Origin: Deltaproteobacteria bacterium
GTDB lineage: Bacteria; Desulfobacterota_B; Binatia; UBA9968
Length of the DNA: 9,822 nt
Assembly (NCBI GenBank): GCA_005879255.1
Contig: VBKY01000117.1
Location: forward strand, 1-9,822
Direction of reading: 5' to 3'
Shown: piece after piece, positions 1 to 6,600 of the stretch
How the letters are laid out: every line of letters starts with the position of its first letter
Numbering within the stretch: the stretch's first letter is position 1
The notes under the pieces: generated by a model
Databases searched by the model: none
The model's input: only the letters and a program-made list of their open reading frames with translations
Told to the model about the DNA's origin: nothing
Translations under genes and position numbers: made by a program

Positions 1-40
1 GAACTGATTTCTCCGTCAAGACAATCTGTCGTGACATGTA

Positions 41-54
41 ATCGACGCGTCGAT
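41..54. repeat. 14-bp perfect palindrome
   Basis: ATCGACGCGTCGAT reads the same on both strands. It lies about 40 bases downstream of the mlaC-like stop codon on the minus strand. There is no T-run after it on either side, so it is not a standard intrinsic terminator; a protein-binding site or a weak hairpin are alternatives. Confidence 0.4.
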
Positions 55-91
55 CAGTCCAATCCTAACGGTGTTATGTGTCTGCATGCTA

Positions 92-700
92 TCACTTAAA
101 CGTCTCTCTCTTCTCGCGAAGATCTTGCAAGAGGGCATCGAAGGGCTTCTTGTTTAAAACCCTATCGAACTGAGAACGGTAATTATTGACCAAACTGACA
201 CCCTCGACGATAACATCGTATACGCGCCATCCCGACGGGCTCAAATAGAGCTTATAATCCACGCTGTACTCGCTGCCATCTTTCAATCTCGTCTTGGTAT
301 TGATCTGGAGATTCTCACCGTCGCGGATTTCTCTTACATATTGAATCTTGGCATCACCGTTCTTTTCCAAAGTTCCCATATAGCTATGTTCCAAGAAATC
401 TACGAAAAGCGGCGTAAATTCTCCCAAACGATCTCTATATCTGTGCGCATTGGCCCCAAGCGAACGCCGCGACATTTCTGGAAAGTCAAAAAGTTGCTGC
501 AGGGCACCCCGCACGAGTTTTCTTCGTTGAAACAAGTGCTCATCACCCGCCAACTTCGGATCGGTTAATACTTGCTGCACGCTCGCGAGATTCGTTTTCA
601 AATACTCAAGCGCTGGCGAATCCGCACAGAGAGGCCGAGAAAAAGCCATTGCAAGCAAAAAAACAGAGAGCCACAAAACATCAGCGAATCTTTTCTTCAT
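92..700 (-). CDS. MlaC/Ttg2D-type phospholipid ABC transport periplasmic protein
   Basis: A 202-residue protein with the layout of the MlaC/Ttg2D (toluene tolerance) family, periplasmic carriers that move phospholipids between the outer-membrane and inner-membrane parts of the Mla ABC system. Visible: a signal peptide (MKKR, then a hydrophobic stretch, with a likely cut after Ala26 in PLCA|DS); a helical N-terminal half with the family-like RRSLGA segment; and the C-terminal signature WRVYDVIVEGVSLVNNYRSQF, which is highly typical of MlaC. Length matches the family (about 200 aa). The reading frame is open further upstream to 847, but I chose the ATG at 698-700 because the signal peptide begins there and the upstream translation is not protein-like. 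The ribosome site is weak (purine-rich AAGAAGAAA). No mlaD, mlaE or mlaF lies in the window, so it is either an orphan or the edge of an operon. The family call is strong; the exact substrate is inference. Confidence 0.9.
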   Translation of the reverse strand: MKKRFADVLWLSVFLLAMAFSRPLCADSPALEYLKTNLASVQQVLTDPKLAGDEHLFQRRKLVRGALQQLFDFPEMSRRSLGANAHRYRDRLGEFTPLFVDFLEHSYMGTLEKNGDAKIQYVREIRDGENLQINTKTRLKDGSEYSVDYKLYLSPSGWRVYDVIVEGVSLVNNYRSQFDRVLNKKPFDALLQDLREKRETFK

Positions 701-733
701 CGTATCTTTGTTTCTTCTTGAAACTGTTAAGGC

Positions 734-769
734 AAATACTCCCGGTATTTCTATGTGACCAAGTGTCAC
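734..769 (-). promoter_or_regulatory. Two adjacent inverted repeats in the leader of the mlaC-like gene
   Basis: Directly visible: AAATAC/GTATTT (734-739 and 745-750, 5-base loop), then five bases later GTGAC/GTCAC (755-759 and 765-769, 5-base loop). They lie 34 to 69 bases upstream of the chosen ATG on the minus strand. They could be operators or leader hairpins. No good -35/-10 pair could be placed next to them, so the role is inference. Confidence 0.35.
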
Positions 770-1145
770 CCACCTATTAGAGAGTCGATAGAGCAACACG
801 GATGCCGGACCTACTGGATGCACTAATGCTCGTGGCTGGACACGCAAGTTTTAAGAAGTCGTGTGCCGAGACGGGTCTGGATGCCCTCATCTCCCGACCA
901 TTAGACGACTAAGGACAACCTAGCCCGTCCTTATTTCAAGGTCCTGGTCAAAAGCAGAAGATAGCGACAGTGGAAGAAATAGCGAGACAGGGAATTGAAT
1001 TAGAAGCCATCATGGAGCCGTCAAAAAATATACCGAAAAAACGTTCCAGAAATGTTGCAGTTTCAGCTGCACTGACCCGTAGCTTGATTTCTCAAGACTT
1101 TATCACTCTTCAGCGGTCGATGTTACGTGCTTAGTCTCGCAATAA

Positions 1146-1165
1146 GGATGATCGAGGATGATCGA
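1146..1165. repeat. Tandem 10-bp direct repeat
   Basis: GGATGATCGA occurs twice back to back (1146-1155 and 1156-1165). The unit is about one helical turn, a spacing that would put two bound proteins on the same DNA face, but chance or replication slippage also explains it. Confidence 0.5.
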
Positions 1166-1221
1166 AAGAACTCGTAAATTCCTCAGCAGATTTACTACGT
1201 TTCAAATAGGGCATTTACAAT

Positions 1222-1256
1222 TAGCCTGACGCATCGTTCAGTTCAATCTCAGGCTA
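1222..1256. repeat. Stem-loop upstream of the response regulator
   Basis: TAGCCTGA (1222-1229) and TCAGGCTA (1249-1256) form a perfect 8-bp inverted repeat with a 19-base loop. The stem can extend outward into A/T pairs with one bulged base. It lies about 140 bases before the response-regulator start. No U-tract follows, so it is a regulatory or structural hairpin rather than an obvious terminator. Confidence 0.45.
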
Positions 1257-1394
1257 AATTTGGTCTTGCCACTCGACGCCAAGCATTTTAATGTCTAGGA
1301 GTCGCCCGCTTAGCTATTTCAACATTGTCTAATTTTGAACAGCATCTGTCTTGCGTATCGCCGTATAAGAATACTTGACGGAACAACGCGATAG

Positions 1395-1778
1395 ATGAGT
1401 AACATGTCAAAGAATATTTTAGTCGTCGAGGATGAGCCCGCCAGCCTAGAGTGTATCAGTCATTTTTTGCGCAAACAGGGTTATGGGGTGAGGGAGGCAA
1501 GAGACGGGGCGGAGGCTATCGAGCTGATCGACAATTCCCAATTTGATCTTGTGCTTTCCGATATTCGGATGCCCCGCGTCGACGGCGTGGCTCTTGCGAC
1601 CAATATACTCTCCAGGGTACCAACCATTCCGATCATCTTGATGACGGCTGTTCCAGTCGAGCTTACGCGATCGCTGGGATACAACGTTCCGTGCCTGAGC
1701 AAGCCGATTTTGCTTGATGAATTACGGACGAGTGTTCAGACGGCGCTTGCTCGGGGAGAAACTTTATCCGGAGCCTAG
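1395..1778 (+). CDS. Single-domain response regulator (receiver only)
   Basis: A 127-residue protein that is one complete CheY-like receiver domain with no output domain. The key residues are in the expected places: acidic pocket E12-D13 (VVEDEP), phospho-acceptor D56 in LVLSDIRMP, switch threonine T84 in IILMTA, and conserved lysine K103 followed by proline (LSKP). It would be phosphorylated by a sensor kinase and pass the signal by protein-protein contact. No histidine kinase is in the window, so it is an orphan and its partner is unknown. Two starts are possible, ATG 1395 or ATG 1404 (MSKNILVVED); neither has a strong Shine-Dalgarno, and the second is closer to the usual receiver start. 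The next gene begins 13 bases after its stop, suggesting co-transcription. Confidence 0.93.
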   Translation: MSNMSKNILVVEDEPASLECISHFLRKQGYGVREARDGAEAIELIDNSQFDLVLSDIRMPRVDGVALATNILSRVPTIPIILMTAVPVELTRSLGYNVPCLSKPILLDELRTSVQTALARGETLSGA

Positions 1779-1791
1779 GTAAAGAGCTGCT

Positions 1792-2007
1792 ATGGAAGAA
1801 CATTACAAGGGACATATTATTCTGATCACGACGGGACATCCCGATAAAAATAGATGGAAGCCAATCTGCAAGATAAAATTTACTGACGGCTCCCGAGAAC
1901 TCATTAAAGATTTAGACTGGGATCTTAGTTACGACACGCCTGAGGAAGCTGAGCGAGTAGGACTGTTGGTTTCGAAGAAATGGATTGACTCCGGAAAGCC
2001 AAAATAA
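1792..2007 (+). CDS. Small hypothetical protein, possibly DUF6566-like
   Basis: A 71-residue soluble protein with no signal peptide or membrane segment. It begins with an HYKGHII beta-strand-like segment and has a central W-x-P-x-x-K-I-K-F strand. It ends with a helix-like TPEEAERVGLLVSKKWIDSGKP, a pattern I associate with small DUF6566-type proteins (remembered resemblance, not verified). It starts 13 bases after the response-regulator stop, with AAAGAG (1781-1786) as a plausible ribosome site, so the two are probably one operon. No function can be assigned. A small five-base hairpin (GGAGT/ACTCC, 2012-2026) follows the stop but has no U-tract. Confidence 0.75.
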   Translation: MEEHYKGHIILITTGHPDKNRWKPICKIKFTDGSRELIKDLDWDLSYDTPEEAERVGLLVSKKWIDSGKPK

Positions 2008-2288
2008 CGCAGGAGTCGAAAACTCCGCGGCGAAATTATTGACGACCAGAGAAACCCGCATTCTCTCCGCGAAAAATTTATCGACTGGCGTTGGACCATC
2101 GTTCTCTAGCTTATTTAAAAAAGTAGCATAAAAAGGATGGGAAAGCTGCCGATGTGGCTATTCTTTCAATCCAATGCTCTATTCAGGAAACAAAAATCTC
2201 TTTCCTCAATAAATTGTCCTTCGTAATCAGAAGTTTGTTTTAAGTTAAGTAATTTTTGTGCTTCGCTTGGGTCTACCGCCGCTTGCGC

Positions 2289-2666
2289 ATGAAAACCAAA
2301 GGGGAAATCGAAGCAGAAATTAGCCGCGCCATCGTCCAATTCGAGATCGACTACATGGGCCGCGGCCCGAAAGAAGCGCGCGTCTATATCGTCGAAGATT
2401 TGGTTGTCGTTCGTCTCAAAGGCGTTTTGACCCCCGCGGAAGAACAATTGACAAAGTCGATCGACGGCAAAGATCTGGTCAAAAAAATGCGCGCAACTCT
2501 GATCGACAAAGCGCGCCCTCTTTTGTACCAGGTCGTTGGCGATATTACTGGCGCGAAAATTCTCGATCTGCATACCGACATCAGCACCGAATCCGGCGAA
2601 CGGGTCTTTGTCTTTTCCCTAGATAACAACCTGCAGAAATCCCCAGCGCGCAACAAGGGCTCTTGA
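2289..2666 (+). CDS. DUF2294 / MpsC-like protein
   Basis: A 125-residue protein filled by one DUF2294 domain. The features I recognise are the start KGEIEAEISRAIVQFEIDYMGRGP, the strand pair ARVYIVEDLVVVRLKGVLTPAEEQL, and the later segment GAKILDLHTDISTESGERVFVFSL. The family includes MpsC, encoded with the MpsAB bicarbonate/cation transporter of staphylococci; in most genomes it is a stand-alone cytosolic protein of uncertain role. No mpsA or mpsB is present here, so a transport role should not be assumed. I chose ATG 2289 because the family begins at the KGEI segment; a TTG at 2256 would add 11 residues of unrelated character. No good Shine-Dalgarno is visible for either. The stop codon overlaps the -35 box of the next promoter, so the coding end is shared with regulatory sequence. 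Confidence 0.85.
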   Translation: MKTKGEIEAEISRAIVQFEIDYMGRGPKEARVYIVEDLVVVRLKGVLTPAEEQLTKSIDGKDLVKKMRATLIDKARPLLYQVVGDITGAKILDLHTDISTESGERVFVFSLDNNLQKSPARNKGS

Positions 2667-2691
2667 CATACGACCGTGTCGTTCCTATAAA
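2663..2691 (+). promoter_or_regulatory. Near-consensus sigma70 promoter
   Basis: TTGACA (2663-2668, perfect -35), a 17-base spacer, then TATAAA (2686-2691, five of six -10 bases). The predicted start is about 2698. The -35 box overlaps the stop codon of the DUF2294 gene. Two perfect dyads sit in it: ACGAC/GTCGT (2670-2682) inside the spacer and CGTCA/TGACG (2692-2706) across the start site. Both are candidate operator sites. It faces the terminator at 2753-2794 and the small membrane protein at 2843. Confidence 0.7.
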
Positions 2692-2697
2692 CGTCAC

Positions 2698-2790
2698 AGT
2701 CTGACGATCTCCCGAACGGTTGTTTGAAACGAATTTAACCAGTCGGGAAATGGGCCGACCAAGGAAACTCTGTTTCCGGTCGGCCTTTTT
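2698..2790 (+). ncRNA. Candidate small RNA or attenuated leader
   Basis: A transcript of about 93 bases is predicted between the strong promoter and the intrinsic terminator. Its first hairpin pairs TCCCGA (2710-2715) with TCGGGA (2743-2748) and, inside that, GGTT (2718-2721) with AACC (2737-2740). The terminator hairpin follows after four bases. GTCGG (2742-2746), part of the first stem, could instead pair with CCGAC (2755-2759) of the terminator's left arm. That would give a mutually exclusive antiterminator state, though much weaker than the terminator. No long reading frame lies inside. I do not recognise any known riboswitch or sRNA family. It is either an independent sRNA or a regulatory leader of the gene at 2843; the sequence alone does not decide. 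Confidence 0.45.
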
Positions 2791-2794
2791 ATTT
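2753..2794 (+). terminator. Strong intrinsic terminator
   Basis: GGCCGACC (2753-2760) pairs with GGTCGGCC (2778-2785), and inside it GGAAAC (2763-2768) pairs with GTTTCC (2772-2777). This gives 14 base pairs with a two-base AA bulge and a 3-base loop, followed by TTTTTATTT. This is a textbook Rho-independent terminator on the plus strand. It lies between the promoter at 2663 and the gene at 2843. Confidence 0.88.
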
Positions 2795-2828
2795 GGGTCA
2801 AACTTTCGTCAAAGACGCTAGTTAATAA

Positions 2829-2834
2829 GGGAGG
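2829..2834 (+). promoter_or_regulatory. Strong Shine-Dalgarno for the 52-aa gene
   Basis: GGGAGG (within AAGGGAGGT, 2827-2835) lies 8 bases before the ATG at 2843. This strong match is the main reason for calling such a short reading frame a gene. Confidence 0.75.
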
Positions 2835-2842
2835 TATTGGAC

Positions 2843-3001
2843 ATGAACTCTACGACTTATATGATCGCCGGCGTGCTTTTCATCATCTTGGGCATCGTCG
2901 GTATCTACTACATTCGCGAAGCACCGGGATTAGCTCTCTTCGCTTCGATAGGTCTGATTGCGGGAATCGCGATGATAGGCAAGGCCACCGGGAAACTCTG
3001 A
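2843..3001 (+). CDS. Small two-helix membrane protein, 52 aa
   Basis: A 52-residue reading frame that is almost entirely hydrophobic. Helix 1 is at residues 6-24 (MIAGVLFIILGIVGIYYI), followed by a short polar turn with R25, E26 and P28. Helix 2 is at residues 29-46 (GLALFASIGLIAGIAMIG), and the tail is basic (KATGKL). A hairpin in the inner membrane is the likely topology. Support comes from the excellent ribosome site 8 bases upstream and the clean membrane pattern; I do not recognise a named family. There is no independent promoter between the terminator at 2753-2794 and this gene, so its expression may depend on read-through of that terminator from the 2663 promoter. Small membrane proteins of this sort often modulate transporters or respond to stress, but no function is claimed here. 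Confidence 0.75.
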   Translation: MNSTTYMIAGVLFIILGIVGIYYIREAPGLALFASIGLIAGIAMIGKATGKL

Positions 3002-3150
3002 GGGAGACGAGCGCGGCATTAGCCACTGTCTGCCTTTATCTGTTCTGCTCATATCGACAAAGTCTTTTGCTTTCGCAATATCTGCGAAACCTTAGTTAGT
3101 TAGATTCTAGCGTATAAAGATGCGGCAATAACTCGCGCGATGGAATGTGC

Positions 3151-3396
3151 AACCCGCGGCAGCGTCTAAAATATACGGAAGCCGACGGCCTCATGTACTA
3201 GGGCACTAACACTCCCGACTTGTTCCGGCGCGCCGCTACGTATGTGGACAAGATTTTGAAAGGTACTAAGCCCGCCGATCTGCCCGTGGAGCAGCCAACG
3301 AAGTTCGAATTTGTGATCAACTTGAAGGCGGCCAAGCAGATCGGCCTGACGATTCCGCCGAGCGTGCTGGCGCGGGCGGACAAGGTGATTCGATGA
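3151..3396 (+). pseudogene. 3' relic of ABC transporter substrate-binding protein (ABC_sub_bind type)
   Basis: In the frame ending at TGA 3394-3396, the translation matches the C-terminus of ABC_sub_bind (PF04392-type) solute-binding proteins. EADGLMY is followed by an in-frame stop (TAG 3199-3201), then [39 protein letters not shown] and [20 protein letters not shown], ending DKVIR. Intact members run about 320-340 residues with a signal peptide; only about the last 75 are recognisable here. The TAG stands where intact relatives have a serine codon (GGLMSYG), so a point change explains it. Nothing upstream in any frame restores the missing part. No permease or ATPase gene is nearby. The left edge is approximate; recognisable similarity begins around 3169-3181. 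Confidence 0.85.
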
Positions 3397-3650
3397 ACGT
3401 TGTCAGCAGTCAGTGGTCAGTCATCAGCAAGAGAGTCTTCTGCTTCGCTCTTAGCGCTCTGCTCTTTGCGTTTAGCTCTCCCGCTCCAGACTTCTCCTCT
3501 AAGGTTCATCTTCTGAGTGCGATTTTTTCGGTTTTTAGATCAAAAGCCGAAAAGTGGCCACGGCGAAAGTGATTGTGGGGTTTCCCGGAATTCATATCCT
3601 TGACAGATTTTAGTTTTCTCAGAGATATTATCGGCGCTGAACTATGGCGA
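3397..3650. other. Spacer with short repeats and a long hairpin, no gene
   Basis: No gene is seen. It contains a CAGTCAGTGGTCAGTCATCAG-like simple repeat at about 3405-3427. It also has a stem of TTTTCGG/CCGAAAA (3525-3531 and 3547-3553), extended inward by a T-G wobble and TTTT/AAAA around a 5-base loop. The hairpin lies about 100 bases past the helicase stop on the minus strand, but no clear U-tract follows on that strand, so it is not called a terminator. A TTGACA at 3600-3605 with GATATT 18 bases later would be a plus-strand promoter reading antisense into the helicase 3' end; it is weakly supported. Confidence 0.5.
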
Positions 3651-6600
3651 CTACGCACCCTTCGACGTGACGGCGTGCAACTCGGCAGGTCTGCTCGATC
3701 TTTCCCCCCGCACCTTCCACACAAATCCTAGCTCTTCGAGGCGCTGTACGCGTGCGGGTTCGAGTTTGCCTCTGTTTTTGACCGTGCGTTGAACGTTCAC
3801 CCAGTGAGCTAACTGCTTGTCGCTGTAGCGTTGTAGTATAAGGCAATCGCCGTGCTGCTGTTTGTATCCAGCTAACCTGCCAAACATATGTTCCCAGGAT
3901 TCGCCGATTGCGTCCCAGACAAATCCCAACATTTCCAACCGCTGAATGCGAGCGGCGTCGAGTTTGCCTCTGTTTTTGACCCTGCGTTGATTGTGAATCC
4001 AGTTAGCCAATTGTTTGTCGCTGTAGCCTACTGGCACCAGGCAGTCGCCATGCCGCCGCTTGTATTCAGCTAACCTGCCAAACATGTCTTCCCGGCTATC
4101 GTCACGTGCGCCCCAGACAAAACCTAGGTTCTCCAATCGTTGTACGCGTGGGGCTTCGAGTTTGCCTCTGTTTTTGCCGTTGCGCTGAGCGTTAACCCAG
4201 CTAGCTAATTGCTTGTCGCTATAGTTTATTGGCACCAGGCAGTCGCCATGCTGCTGCTTGTATCCAGCTAACCTGCCAAACATCTCGTCCCAGCTATCGT
4301 CATGCGGTTCCCAAACAAAGCCCAGCTCTTCAAGCCGCTGGATGCGGATAGGCTCAAGCTTGTTTCTATTTTTGAAACTCCGTTGGTGCATAACCCATTG
4401 AGCTAATTGCTTATCGCGGTAGTTTATTGGCACCAAGCAATTGCCATGTTCCTGCTTGTAGGCGATCAACCTGCCAAGCATTTCGTCCCAGGATTCGTCG
4501 CGCGGATTCCACACACATCCCAATCCTTCAAGCCGCTGGATGCGTACGAGTTCGAGTTTGCCACGGTATTTCAAACTTCGCTGTTTGCTAATCCATCTCC
4601 CTAATTGTTTGTCGCTATAGGTTATTGGCACAAGGCAATCGCCGTGTTGCTGTTTATAAGCGACCAGCCTGCCGAACATTTCGTCCCACGAGCTGCCCAA
4701 CCTCTCAATTAGTTTGACATCAATGGCTCTGGCAATCGCATCCAAGCCAACTGGTGGGCCAATGACTTCAACCGAGTCTCTTAACCGACGAGGATTAAAT
4801 ACTTCACCGCGCCCCGGCGACTCGCGCAACTCTCTAATGGTGTCGATGAGCAAATCATCTTGTTCGCCCATGGCATTGACGACATTAGCAACTTCGCCGA
4901 AATCGGAATGGTCAAGTGCCTCTTCGATGCTTTGGCCTTTTGCCTGCTCCAAGAACAGCGGAACAAGAACATAGCCCACAGTTTTGTTTGTGTTTGGTGC
5001 CTTCCGCATTGCCCTACCGGCGGCTTGTGCGATGTCTACACGGGACTTTCGTGGATCGATGAAAGCAACCATATCAACCGCTGGTACGTCTATGCCTTCG
5101 GTTAGGCAGCGAGCGTTGGCGATCAAGGCCCTATCGGCATCCCTAAACGCATCGAGGCTATCATCGCGCACTGCTGCAGGTTGTTCGCCGTTTACATGGA
5201 ACACGGAAAAACCATCGATATGTCGAGCAATGCCGTACGGAGTCACGTCTGCAAAAGCCTTGGCTGTGTGAACTCGGCTGTGGAACGTAATGATCTTTGA
5301 AACATCGGTCTTTTCAATCGCACGTGTTAAGGCAATCTGATTGGCAACCCAGTGCGCGCCAATCTGGTCACCGTCCACCAAGGTAATTCCATGATCGAGA
5401 AGGTAGGTGTTCAATTCATCTGCGGTTATCACTGAAATTAAGATCTTATAGCTACAAATAATGTCGCGCCGCGCCGCCTCAGCGAATGGCAGCTTGTAAG
5501 AGACTCTTCCATAGATAGCCTCATCGTCCATTGAAACAATTCTAAAATCGCCTTCCCGATCACGCCGGTTTATGTCGTAGTGACGTGGAGTGGCAGTGAG
5601 AAAAAGGCGATTCCCGATCGTAAGATTATTGTCGTTAAGCGCGTAGGCAAAAGTTCCTCCGTGAGGCCCGGTGGTTTTGTGCGCTTCATCAAAAATACCC
5701 ATGTCGAATGGCGGCAAACCGCGTGCGGCGTCCGCGACCACGCCTACAGACTGATAAGTGCTAAAAACAACCCGGACCCCCCCTAAATCACTCATTAGAA
5801 AGTCGCGCACCACTTGCGGGTCCGTATCGATGCGGAAGGGCCTCTCCGTCTTGTGCAAGATAATGTCGTCGGTGCCCTTTGATACTGTAGGGTCTGAACA
5901 AACACAGAGAAAATTAAATCGAGCGCCCCAAGGATTCGCCCGACACCACTCCCTCAGCGTTTGACTCAGTAACGACAGGGACGGCACCAGAACCAGCACT
6001 GCTTTAGGTTTTATCGCTTCAGCGACCCAGAGTGCGACTAGCGTTTTGCCACTACCGCACGCCATTACGGCAGTGGTGCGTTTGTCGATGTTAAGCGCTG
6101 CGGTGATTTGCTCGATTGCCTCTCTCTGGTGGGGCCATGGAAGCAGCTCAAGTTTCGGAGGTGGCAGCTCTTTTAACCATGCCTCTATGGCGCGGAAGTC
6201 GTGCTCAGTCAGTTGATGGAAGTCTGCGCGGCGGACTACGCGAAGCGCATCTCTGTTGGCGGCATCGGTGGCAAGTGCTTTAGCGTTGGTGAAAAGTATC
6301 CGGTCTTTTGCACGCTCGGTGATTGCTAAAAAGGGGGCAACCTCCGTAAAGTTCAGAGTTCCACGTTCAGTGCGAAATTTAACTTGATAGGGAACCAACT
6401 CGCCGCTATGGGTTTGGAATACCCCGTCGATACCTTTCGCGTCCGCGGGTAAATTTAACTGCTGCCTTACTTGTGGTGGGACCCGCCTAACAATCCAAAC
6501 TTTTTTGGCTTGAAAAGCTACTTGTGTTGCGAGGTACGCTTCTACGAAAATCTCAAATGCGTCGCCGACCGCTTTCGTGTTCTGGTCATGGAGGGATTGG

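Larger units (their letters stand above)
848..1394. other. Intergenic gap with repeats, no convincing gene
   Basis: About 550 bases (nearly 700 counted from the chosen mlaC start) without a recognisable gene. The best frame is a 40-codon plus-strand ATG frame at 1012-1134 with no clear ribosome site and no family resemblance, so it is not called. The gap contains a tandem 10-base duplication (1146-1165) and an 8-bp stem-loop (1222-1256), listed separately. A TATAAG at 1364-1369, about 25 bases before the response-regulator start, could be an extended -10 element, but no -35 fits it. Confidence 0.6.

Noticed and set aside
341..568. Plus-strand 75-aa reading frame
   Set aside because: Lies wholly antisense inside the mlaC-like gene and has no family resemblance or ribosome site.
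701..847. N-terminal extension of the mlaC-like protein
   Set aside because: The signal peptide starts at the ATG at 700; the 49 upstream residues are not signal-like and cover the leader hairpins.
2012..2026. GGAGT/ACTCC hairpin after the 71-aa gene
   Set aside because: Five base pairs and no U-tract, so not credible as an intrinsic terminator.
2166..2656. Two minus-strand frames opposite the DUF2294 gene
   Set aside because: They are shadows of a clearly conserved plus-strand protein.
3198..3383. Minus-strand 61-aa frame
   Set aside because: Shadow of the ABC substrate-binding relic, whose plus-strand translation is clearly recognisable.
3506..3846. Two minus-strand 72-aa frames near the helicase end
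   Set aside because: One overlaps the last HA repeat out of frame, the other runs from it into the spacer; neither resembles a known protein.
3702..4691. Regular repeats that could suggest a CRISPR array
   Set aside because: Units are 198 bases, in frame and encode HA domains; there are no short direct repeats with unique spacers.
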